Positions 1-5,121 of a stretch of DNA of 5,121 nucleotides are shown here, piece after piece. The notes under the pieces were generated by a model. It was given only the letters and a program-made list of their open reading frames with translations, had not been told where the DNA came from and ran no database searches. The translations under genes and the position numbers were made by a program. The stretch is from DATGMS01 sp040905145 (GTDB lineage: Bacteria; Bacteroidota; Bacteroidia; Cytophagales; Cyclobacteriaceae): NCBI GenBank assembly GCA_040905145.1, contig JBBDSC010000151.1:1-5121 (forward strand), given 5' to 3'. Positions within the stretch are counted from its first letter, which is position 1; every line of letters begins with the position of its first letter.

Positions 1-54
1 CAACACGTCTGGTTTTGGTCCAGAAGAGTCCAGGTTCGAGCCCTGGTCGGCCAA
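1..54 (+). tRNA. tRNA-Gln (anticodon UUG), 5' part outside the window
   Basis: The 3' portion of a tRNA is readable by folding. The 3' strand of the D stem is near 3-6. The anticodon stem is TCTGG (8-12) with CCAGA (20-24), around the seven-base loop TTTTGGT (13-19). The anticodon at 15-17 is TTG, which reads CAA and, by wobble, CAG glutamine codons. A five-base variable loop (25-29) follows. The T stem is CCAGG (30-34) with CCTGG (42-46), around TTCGAGC (35-41). The acceptor 3' strand is TCGGCCA (47-53) and the discriminator is A54. The next bases are CAAAAG, so the CCA tail is not encoded and would be added by nucleotidyltransferase. The acceptor 5' strand and most of the D arm lie upstream of position 1. 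Identity is firm from the anticodon arm. Confidence 0.93.
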
Positions 55-60
55 CAAAAG

Positions 61-98
61 AGTCCAAATTCAATTTAAAGAATTTGGACTTCTTTTTT
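61..98 (+). terminator. Intrinsic terminator of the tRNA-Gln transcript
   Basis: A perfect 11-bp inverted repeat, AGTCCAAATTC (61-71) and GAATTTGGACT (80-90), encloses an eight-base A/T loop. It is followed directly by a T-rich run (TTCTTTTTT to 98). It begins six bases after the tRNA ends, as expected for Rho-independent termination and 3'-end release. The stem base carries an A-rich run (56-59) on the 5' side, so it may also work in reverse, although nothing on the minus strand obviously needs it. Confidence 0.88.
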
Positions 99-119
99 GG
101 CCTATAGCCCTTTTAACTT

Positions 120-288
120 TTCTCAGGGATCACCCTGAAAATCCAATGATTGCAGCAGCCATAAATCAGTGCCGTAGGTACGGCAAATATTCCATCCGGA
201 TGCTTTTAAAAACATTTTTTTATCGGCGATCGGTAGAAAAACATTCTTTTTTAACCACCCCAGATTGAACGGGGGATTACCGATGACT
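120..288 (-). repeat. Palindrome-rich intergenic repeat block, no credible gene
   Basis: This stretch is packed with short hairpins. They are TCAGGG/CCCTGA around ATCA (123-138), TGCCGTA/TACGGCA (170-185), the perfect palindrome CATCCGGATG (193-202), and CCCC/GGGG around a nine-base loop (258-274). Two near-identical A5-CATT-T tracts (208-221 and 237-252) form a short direct repeat. The minus strand has an 80-codon open frame (365 to 123), but it runs through these palindromes and into the neighbouring inverted element and shows no recognisable domain. I read it as a chance translation of repeat DNA. From memory, Bacteroidota genomes carry many small intergenic repeats with similar CCGTnnnTACGG and CCCC...GGGG hairpins. 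That this block belongs to them is inference, and the minus orientation assigned is tentative. Confidence 0.5.
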
Positions 289-386
289 GGCTTTAGCCGC
301 AGGTTGCTGACAGTATTGAGGGGGATATCGGCTAAAGCCGTTTTCAAGGATTTATTCCCGCCCACAGCTAAAGTTGTGGGCTATTG
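289..386 (-). repeat. Left arm of an inverted pair of ~98-nt REP-like elements
   Basis: Read on the minus strand from 386 to 289, this element starts with CAATAGCCC. Its first hairpin (361-380) has an 8-bp stem with one G-T pair and, on the plus strand, a TAAA loop. GGCTTTAGCC follows at element positions 48-57 (plus 330-339), then TGTCAG at 75-80 (plus 307-312). It ends with GGCTAAAGCC at 89-98 (plus 289-298). The same motifs occur at the same offsets in the plus-strand copy at 430-527, although the sequence between them has diverged. The paired inverted layout resembles REP doublets (BIME or REPIN), which REP-associated Y1 transposases mobilise in other bacteria. No such transposase gene lies in this window. 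A structured RNA is the main alternative. Confidence 0.68.
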
Positions 387-429
387 ACATTTACAGGTTG
401 TCAGTTTATCTTCCATTGGAGGGATTAAA

Positions 430-527
430 CAATAGCCCCCGGCTTTAGCCGGGGGTCAACGGTGATGGGATATATTGGCTTTAGCCGGCATCAGTCACCA
501 TGGTGTCAGGGCTTTCCGCTAAAGCCG
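430..527 (+). repeat. Right arm of an inverted pair of ~98-nt REP-like elements
   Basis: This copy begins CAATAGCCC. Its first hairpin is a perfect 8-bp GC-rich stem, CCCCCGGC/GCCGGGGG, closed by a TTTA tetraloop (436-455, element positions 7-26). GGCTTTAGCC lies at 477-486 (element 48-57). A perfect 10-base palindrome CACCATGGTG is at 496-505, TGTCAG at 504-509 (element 75-80) and GCTAAAGCC at 518-526 (element 89-97, one base shifted from the left arm). The last part can also fold as GGCTTT/AAAGCC around CCGCT (510-526). The two arms face away from each other across a 43-nt spacer (387-429). That spacer holds a further TGTCAG (399-404) and a small TGACA/TGTCA hairpin (385-403). Confidence 0.7.
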
Positions 528-558
528 GAGAAGCTGTGGCTGCTTTTTAGTTTAAGAT

Positions 559-624
559 TTAAAAGGTATCAAAGCCATTGCCAAAGAACTGAATATTTCG
601 CAACCACCATCTCGTTTGTTTTGA
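559..624 (+). pseudogene. Possible remnant of a helix-turn-helix (transposase-like) coding sequence
   Basis: In the frame of codon 562-564 the translation includes GIKAIAKELNIS and then stops with TGA at 622-624. An in-frame TAA sits at 553-555, so no more than about 22 residues are open. The pattern of small residues and leucine (IxxIAxELxIS) is typical of the first helix, turn and start of the recognition helix in HTH domains, such as those at the N terminus of IS21-type transposases and many regulators. An upstream stretch in another frame, ending LRFKR, could be the preceding part if a frameshift occurred. The match is short, so coincidence is a real possibility. No transposase catalytic region or terminal inverted repeats were found nearby. 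Confidence 0.25.
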
Positions 625-910
625 ATGGAAAAGCTATAGAGAACAGTATCAGTCAAAGCTTACTAAACCGCAAAAGTCACCACTCATCAACCAAAAACTT
701 TTCAACCCAGCATAAAATCCTTTAAAAAACCATATATTTGACACTTAATTTTAAGACCAGTTTAAAAACAGGGAACTGTTCTTCTGTTTATTCACTTATT
801 GGTGAAAAAAATGAGAATGCATAGGCAAATATTGTCCTTGAACCGTGTAGCATTTTTTGGGGAAATTACGTTCAATATAAAACCACTATTATTTATCTAC
901 ATTAATAAAT
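625..910. other. AT-rich gene-free leader before the glycan genes
   Basis: I see no gene, RNA fold or repeat that I can support in this 286-nt stretch. An open frame at 462-725 covers its beginning, but its product is low in complexity, starts inside the right repeat arm and has no recognisable domain, so I do not call it. The stretch holds weak promoter-like sites (see 733-740) and probably the untranslated leader of the following glycosyltransferase gene. Confidence 0.5.
733..740 (+). promoter_or_regulatory. Candidate Bacteroidota -7 box (TATATTTG)
   Basis: TATATTTG matches the Bacteroidota -7 consensus TAnnTTTG exactly, but no clear TTG -33 box lies 17-23 bases upstream. If used, it would give a leader of about 165 nt before the ATG at 911. 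A second, poorer candidate is ATTTTTTG at 852-859, with TTG at 832-834 at 17-bp spacing. AT-rich sequence gives such matches by chance. Confidence 0.25.
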
Positions 911-1900
911 ATGCCCGTTAAAAAAAAAGTGTCCATTATAATTCCAAATTATAATGGCTCTCAGCTTTTGAAACAGTATCTGCCTTTTACCATTAAAGCG
1001 GCAAAGTGTACTGAAATGGCGTATGAAATCATCATTGTCGATGATGCCTCCTCGGATGACTCCGTCCCTTTCATTGAAGAACATTATAAGGATATCATTT
1101 TAGTGAAAAACCCGGTCAACAAAGGTTTTTCTTATTCCTGCAATGAAGGGATGAAAATAGCCCAATATGAATTGCTACTGTTTCTCAATTCAGATGTAAA
1201 GTTAAGCCCTGATTATTTCGAAAATCAATGGCGTTATTTTGAGAAAGAAGACACCTTCGGTGTGATGGGAAGGATTATGAGCATGGATGAGCGCCGGATG
1301 GAAGATACGGCCCGCTATCCCAAATTTATGGGATGTAAAATAAAAGCTACTCATCTTTTTTATTCCAATGAAAATAAAAATTTTATTCCAACTACTTACC
1401 TTTCTGGTGCCAACGCCTTAGTGGATGCAAAAAAAATGAAATCCGTTAAAGGCTTCGATCAAATATTCTCTCCCTTTTATGCGGAAGACCTGGATTTGGG
1501 TTTAAGGGCATGGAGATTGGGTTGGAAATGTTATTATGAGCACCAATCCATTTGTTATCACCAAACATCCTCTACCACCAAGAGCTATTGCACAAAGAAT
1601 TGGGTAAAGCAAATTTATTACCGAAACCGCTTTCTCCTACATGCCATACATTTGGAAGGTTTTTCCTTTTGGCTATGGTATTTACACGTGCTGTTCCTCG
1701 AAGTGACACCGAAACTCCTTTTGGGCCGGTTTTGGATATGGAAAAGTTTTAGGTATTTCCTTAGCAATTCAAAAGAAATCTACAGGTCAAAAAAGCGGCT
1801 AAACCTGCTTATGGTAAAAAACAAAAGCAGTTTTACGCTTTTTGAAGTCAAAAAAATTATCACGTTAGAGATGGAAGGGAAGAATATTATCTGGCTATAG
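911..1900 (+). CDS. Family 2 (GT-A) glycosyltransferase, WbbL/rhamnosyltransferase-like
   Basis: The 329-residue protein should transfer a sugar from a nucleotide sugar to a growing glycan or glycolipid at the cytoplasmic face of the inner membrane. The GT-A nucleotide-binding start SIIIPNYNG is at residues 8-16 and VDDASSDDS at 43-51. NKGFSYSCNEG spans 70-80, and the DXD-type metal site FLNSD at 91-95, with D95. The acceptor-side SGAN motif is at 155-158, and EDLDLGLRAWRLGW at 182-195 carries the probable catalytic ED pair. YYRNRF at 226-231 is typical of this subgroup. Residues about 232-264 are very aromatic and hydrophobic, perhaps a membrane-associated helix. ATG 911 is the first ATG after the in-frame stop at 878-880 and lacks a Shine-Dalgarno sequence, as is usual in this phylum. 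The ABC exporter gene follows after 44 nt, so co-transcription is likely. Donor and acceptor cannot be named from sequence. Confidence 0.9.
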   Translation: MPVKKKVSIIIPNYNGSQLLKQYLPFTIKAAKCTEMAYEIIIVDDASSDDSVPFIEEHYKDIILVKNPVNKGFSYSCNEGMKIAQYELLLFLNSDVKLSPDYFENQWRYFEKEDTFGVMGRIMSMDERRMEDTARYPKFMGCKIKATHLFYSNENKNFIPTTYLSGANALVDAKKMKSVKGFDQIFSPFYAEDLDLGLRAWRLGWKCYYEHQSICYHQTSSTTKSYCTKNWVKQIYYRNRFLLHAIHLEGFSFWLWYLHVLFLEVTPKLLLGRFWIWKSFRYFLSNSKEIYRSKKRLNLLMVKNKSSFTLFEVKKIITLEMEGKNIIWL

Positions 1901-1944
1901 CCATTTGATGCCGATAGTGAAATCTACTGACTTAGAATATAAAA

Positions 1945-3771
1945 ATGAAAATTTATTTCCGATTACTTTCTTTTGCAAAGCCTATTGAAAAATATGCCAT
2001 CCCTTATGTTATTTTCACCTTGTTGGGGGTCATATTCAGTACTTTGAACCTTGCTCTTTTGGCCCCCCTCTTAAGTACTTTATTTGGACAGAATGAGGCG
2101 CAAGGCGAACCCGCGTTGAAGCCTGATTCATGGACGGATATTTTAGGATACTTCAACTATTATGCTGAACAGATCAACCTTACTTACGGCCCTTTGGAAG
2201 CATTAAAAGTAGTTTGCCTGGTCATTGTCATTTCCGTTCTCTTGGGAAATGTGTTCAAGTACTTTTCACAACGGGTAATGGAAAACTTGCGGATCCACAC
2301 CTTGCTTAACCTCAGGAAAAGGGTTTTTGATAATGTAATGAACATGCACGTTGGCTTTTTTAGTAATCAACGCAAAGGAGACATCATATCAAAAATCGCC
2401 TCTGATGTACAAGTGGTCCAATATTCCGTTACAGGTACATTACAGGTGATATTTAAAGAACCTTTACAGTTGGTTGCCTATTTGGTCATTCTTTTTGCCA
2501 TATCCTATAAACTTACCCTATTTGCCCTACTGGTACTGCCTTTTTCGGCTTTTTTCATATCCAGAATCGTAAAGAGGCTGAAACAACAAGCTGGCCAGGC
2601 TCAGCATTTATATGGATTGATGATCAGTTATTTGGATGAGGCCCTTTCAGGGATCAAGATTATTAAAGCCTTTAATGCCACTGATTCCATCAAGAACAAA
2701 TTCCACAAGGAAAATTTACAGTATTCTGAACTGGGGAGAAAAATGGCCTACCGTCAGCAGCTTGCTCCTCCTGTATCTGAGTTTTTAGGGGTAACGATGG
2801 TGGCCATCATCGTGCTCTATGGAGGATCGCTCGTTATCAACAATCAATCAGAACTTAGCGCAGCAGAATTCATTGCTTATATCGCCATTTTCTCCCAATT
2901 GATGCGTCCTGCCAAAGCCATTACCGAATCCTTTAGCACTATCCATTCGGGAATTGCCGCCGGAGAAAGGGTATTGGAATTGATTGATGAAAAACCGGAA
3001 ATCACTGATGTGCCCGATGGAATCGTCTTAAAGGATTTTAAAGAGTCGATCCGTTTGGAAAACCTTTCCTTCTCCTATCCGGGAAGACCGGTCCTAAAAT
3101 CAATCAACCTGACTATTCTCAAAGGAAAAACAGTTGCTTTGGTCGGTCCCTCAGGAGGAGGTAAATCAACCTTGATGGACCTGATACCAAGATTCATTGA
3201 AGCCCAGGAAGGGAATCTCTATATAGATGGACATAACTTACGATTGGTCAATACCAACTCGCTACGTTCCCTGATCGGGGTAGTCAATCAGGAATCGATG
3301 CTCTTCAACGATACTATCAGAAATAACATTTCCTTTGGGTTACCCTCAGCGACTCTGGAAGAAATCATAGCCGCCGCAAAAATTGCAAATGCCCATGATT
3401 TCATTACCGAAACCGAGAACGGTTACGACACCAATATTGGGGATAGGGGCATGAAGCTGTCTGGAGGCCAAAAACAGCGGATATGCATAGCCAGGGCAGT
3501 TTTAAAGAACCCGCCTATCATGCTCTTGGACGAAGCCACTTCTGCACTCGATACGGAGTCGGAAAAATTGGTACAGGATGCTTTAAACAAGTTGATGAAA
3601 CACAGGACATCCCTGGTCATTGCTCACCGGTTAAGTACCATCCAAAATGCAGATCTAATTGTGGTTTTGGAAAATGGCCAAATCATTGAACAGGGAAATC
3701 ACCTGGAGCTGATGTTCAAGGAAGGTTTATACAGTAAGTTCATTGAAATGCAACAGTTTAGCGAGGTATAG
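1945..3771 (+). CDS. MsbA-like ABC exporter half-transporter (fused TMD-NBD)
   Basis: This 608-residue protein has the full layout of a type IV ABC exporter and should act as a homodimer in the inner membrane. The membrane domain (about 1-330) has six probable helices, near 17-46, 86-107, 160-184, 185-206, 278-298 and 305-325. The nucleotide-binding domain (about 370-608) is intact: A-loop Tyr378, Walker A GPSGGGKST at 401-409 with Lys407, Q-loop Gln449, signature LSGGQ at 505-509, Walker B IMLLDE at 525-530 with catalytic Glu530, D-loop SALD at 533-536 and H-loop His561. All residues needed for ATP hydrolysis are present. Such proteins flip lipid A core or other glycolipids, or export drugs or peptides. 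Flanking glycosyltransferases favour a glycolipid here, but that is inference. The loop between helices 1 and 2 (about 47-85) is long. The start ATG follows an A-rich stretch, 44 nt after the upstream gene. Confidence 0.93.
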   Translation: MKIYFRLLSFAKPIEKYAIPYVIFTLLGVIFSTLNLALLAPLLSTLFGQNEAQGEPALKPDSWTDILGYFNYYAEQINLTYGPLEALKVVCLVIVISVLLGNVFKYFSQRVMENLRIHTLLNLRKRVFDNVMNMHVGFFSNQRKGDIISKIASDVQVVQYSVTGTLQVIFKEPLQLVAYLVILFAISYKLTLFALLVLPFSAFFISRIVKRLKQQAGQAQHLYGLMISYLDEALSGIKIIKAFNATDSIKNKFHKENLQYSELGRKMAYRQQLAPPVSEFLGVTMVAIIVLYGGSLVINNQSELSAAEFIAYIAIFSQLMRPAKAITESFSTIHSGIAAGERVLELIDEKPEITDVPDGIVLKDFKESIRLENLSFSYPGRPVLKSINLTILKGKTVALVGPSGGGKSTLMDLIPRFIEAQEGNLYIDGHNLRLVNTNSLRSLIGVVNQESMLFNDTIRNNISFGLPSATLEEIIAAAKIANAHDFITETENGYDTNIGDRGMKLSGGQKQRICIARAVLKNPPIMLLDEATSALDTESEKLVQDALNKLMKHRTSLVIAHRLSTIQNADLIVVLENGQIIEQGNHLELMFKEGLYSKFIEMQQFSEV

Positions 3772-3787
3772 TGTAAAAAATAATATC

Positions 3788-3804
3788 ATGCTAACCGGCA
3801 GCAT
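3788..3804 (+). terminator. Weak hairpin after the ABC exporter gene
   Basis: ATGCT (3788-3792) pairs with AGCAT (3800-3804) around a seven-base loop, 16 nt after the stop codon. The stem is only 5 bp and the following T run is poor (TTTAT), so it is at best a weak terminator. The rest of the gap to 3961 is AT-rich and holds no gene. Confidence 0.2.
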
Positions 3805-3908
3805 TTATGCCCATATAATAATTTAATAAAAATTTAAGGTTTATTCCTACTTGATCCAATTATCTTAATTTTTGTTAAACATTCTCTTTAAAATTTAAAT
3901 TATGGTAG

Positions 3909-3916
3909 CATATTTG
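3909..3916 (+). promoter_or_regulatory. Candidate -7 box for the second glycosyltransferase gene
   Basis: CATATTTG differs from the Bacteroidota consensus TAnnTTTG at one position. It would start transcription roughly 40 nt before the ATG at 3962. I find no good TTG -33 box at the right distance (nearest upstream TTG at 3872-3874, 34 nt away). The 190-nt gap before this gene, against 44 nt between the previous two, makes a separate promoter reasonable. ATGGTA occurs twice nearby (3902-3907 and 3931-3936), the second copy forming a 5-bp hairpin with ACCAT at 3942-3946. Confidence 0.28.
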
Positions 3917-3961
3917 AATGAATCTACGTCATGGTAACAAAACCATAAAACATCACCCATT

Positions 3962-5092
3962 ATGAATATTGGATTCGACGCCAAAAGAGCATTTAAGAAT
4001 TTTACCGGGTTAGGGAATTACAGCAGGTTTATTGTAAAATCACTCAGTGACCATTATCCGAAAAACGAATATTTCCTATATTCTCCTATGGGCGCCATCA
4101 AAAATGAGGAAGTAACAGAATCCTGTACCAATAATAACCAGAAAATTATCACTCCCGAAGGGTTATGGAATTTCCCAATCATGTCCGGCCTTTGGAGAAG
4201 TGTTTTTTCCGGTCAAAACCACACCAATAATAAATTGGATGTTTTTCATGGGCTCAGCAGTGAAATCCCTGTAAAAAAAGATAAAAACACCCGTTATGTG
4301 GTCACCATTCATGACTTGATTTTTCTCCGGTTTCCTCACCTCTATCATCCTCTGGATGTAAAGATCTATAAATACAAAACAAAATTTGCCTGTGAAAAAG
4401 CGGATAAGATCATTGCTGTAAGTAATCAAACGGCAAAGGATATCACCCGTTTTCTGAATGTCCCCGAAAAGAAGATAGAAGTCATTCATCAAGGATGTCA
4501 CCAGAATTTCAAAAATGAGGTGAAGAAAGAAGAGCTTGACCTGGTGGTCCAAAAATACAATTTGCCTCCTTCGTATATGCTTACTGTGGGAACTATAGAG
4601 AAAAGAAAAAATATTGGTTTAATCCTGGAGTTTCTAAAGAACAATCCCGACTTCGAACATCCGTTGGTGGTAGTAGGCAAGCCAAGTTCTTACCTAAAGG
4701 AGTTAAAGGCTTATATCAATGCTTCAGGCTTGGAGGATAGGGTTTTATTTTTACATCAGGTATCTTTTGAAGATTTGCCCGCCATCTATTCCGGAGCATA
4801 TGTCTTCATTTATCCCTCCATCTTTGAGGGATTTGGCATTCCAATCATAGAAGCTCAGGAGTCCGGCGTCCCTGTTATAACTACTTTGGGCAAATGTTTT
4901 GAAGAGGTTGGAGGAAGGTCAGTTCTCTATACAGATCCCAATGATAGCGACCATCTGAAAAGTAATTTATCCGCACTAAAATGTAATGGCTTTAGGGACC
5001 ACCTGATAAAAAAAGGAAAAGAAAACATCCGACGCTTTCAACCTGATACCATTTCAAAAAAGTTAATCAATGTATATGATAATTTGGTTTGA
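3962..5092 (+). CDS. Family 4 (GT-B) glycosyltransferase, mannosyltransferase-like
   Basis: This 376-residue protein is the usual length for a retaining GT4 enzyme and has both Rossmann halves, N-terminal about 1-185 and C-terminal about 200-376. The glycine-rich acceptor loop TGLGNYSR is at residues 15-22, VFHG at 94-97, VTIHDLIF at 114-121 with His117, and ADKIIAVSNQTAKDI at 147-161. The nucleotide-sugar phosphate-binding stretch VGTIEKRKN is at 209-217. The EX7E motif falls on Glu289 and Glu297 inside EGFGIPIIEAQESGVPVIT. There is no signal peptide or obvious membrane helix, so it is probably a cytoplasmic enzyme docking on the membrane. Sequence style recalls MtfB-like mannosyltransferases of polysaccharide clusters, but the sugar is not determined. 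ATG 3962 gives the complete N-terminal beta strand (MNIGFDAKRA). The gene lies 190 nt after the exporter gene and probably belongs to the same glycan pathway. Confidence 0.92.
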   Translation: MNIGFDAKRAFKNFTGLGNYSRFIVKSLSDHYPKNEYFLYSPMGAIKNEEVTESCTNNNQKIITPEGLWNFPIMSGLWRSVFSGQNHTNNKLDVFHGLSSEIPVKKDKNTRYVVTIHDLIFLRFPHLYHPLDVKIYKYKTKFACEKADKIIAVSNQTAKDITRFLNVPEKKIEVIHQGCHQNFKNEVKKEELDLVVQKYNLPPSYMLTVGTIEKRKNIGLILEFLKNNPDFEHPLVVVGKPSSYLKELKAYINASGLEDRVLFLHQVSFEDLPAIYSGAYVFIYPSIFEGFGIPIIEAQESGVPVITTLGKCFEEVGGRSVLYTDPNDSDHLKSNLSALKCNGFRDHLIKKGKENIRRFQPDTISKKLINVYDNLV

Positions 5093-5110
5093 TTGGGGAG
5101 ATTTGAGAAT

Positions 5111-5121
5111 ATGAGTCTTGG
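5111..5121 (+). CDS. Possible start of a further gene, cut by the window end
   Basis: An ATG lies 18 nt after the stop of the second glycosyltransferase and opens Met-Ser-Leu before the sequence ends. The close same-strand spacing would suit an operon. With only 11 bases visible nothing about the product can be said, and this may not be a real start. Confidence 0.2.

Noticed and set aside
30..54. tRNA 3' end as phage or island attachment site
   Set aside because: No second copy of the tRNA 3' end is visible in the window and no integrase is present, so there is no evidence of integration here.
123..365. 80-codon open frame on the minus strand
   Set aside because: It runs over several hairpins and into the inverted repeat arm, has no recognisable domain or upstream signal, and is best explained as repeat DNA without stops.
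289..527. CRISPR array
   Set aside because: The repeated units are about 10-nt palindromes in both orientations with unequal gaps, not identical direct repeats of 25-40 nt with regular spacers.
462..725. 87-codon open frame on the plus strand
   Set aside because: It starts inside the right repeat arm, its product has no domain, and the only protein-like signal in the area (HTH-like) is in another frame.
741..910. Riboswitch or structured leader before the GT2 gene
   Set aside because: No convincing long stem or known aptamer pattern was found in this AT-rich leader.
3423..3689. Open frames in other phases inside the exporter gene
   Set aside because: They overlap the intact nucleotide-binding domain with all its motifs and are shadows of it. 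The same holds for the frames at 902-1084, 1552-1752, 4163-4552 and 4498-4680 inside the glycosyltransferases.

Overview
The window looks like a chromosomal segment of a Bacteroidota bacterium, probably Cytophagales/Cyclobacteriaceae-like. This is inferred from the moderately AT-rich base use, the lack of Shine-Dalgarno sequences before the genes, TAnnTTTG-like promoter elements, a tRNA whose CCA tail is not encoded, and the style of the proteins. I could not run a database search, so genus-level placement is a guess.

Layout. Positions 1-54 are the 3' two thirds of a tRNA-Gln (anticodon UUG), closed by a strong intrinsic terminator (61-98). Positions 99 to about 530 hold no convincing gene but are rich in palindromes. 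One palindrome-rich block (about 120-288) is followed by two diverged copies of a roughly 98-nt element in head-to-head inverted orientation (289-386 on minus, 430-527 on plus). These copies carry the same motifs at the same internal offsets. A possible fragment of a helix-turn-helix coding sequence follows (559-624), then an AT-rich leader with weak promoter candidates.

From 911 onward all genes read on the plus strand: a GT-A fold family 2 glycosyltransferase (911-1900), an MsbA-like full-length ABC exporter half-transporter (1945-3771), and, after a 190-nt gap with its own possible promoter, a GT-B fold family 4 glycosyltransferase (3962-5092). An ATG 18 nt after the last stop may begin a further gene that runs off the window.

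How they fit together. Two cytoplasmic glycosyltransferases around a lipid-flippase-type ABC transporter suggest assembly of a glycolipid or lipid-linked glycan on the inner face of the inner membrane, and its export across that membrane. The product (LPS core or O-unit, capsule, exopolysaccharide or other glycolipid) cannot be told from these genes. The genes themselves are ordinary. The least explained part of the window is the inverted, motif-phased repeat pair between the tRNA and the glycan genes.
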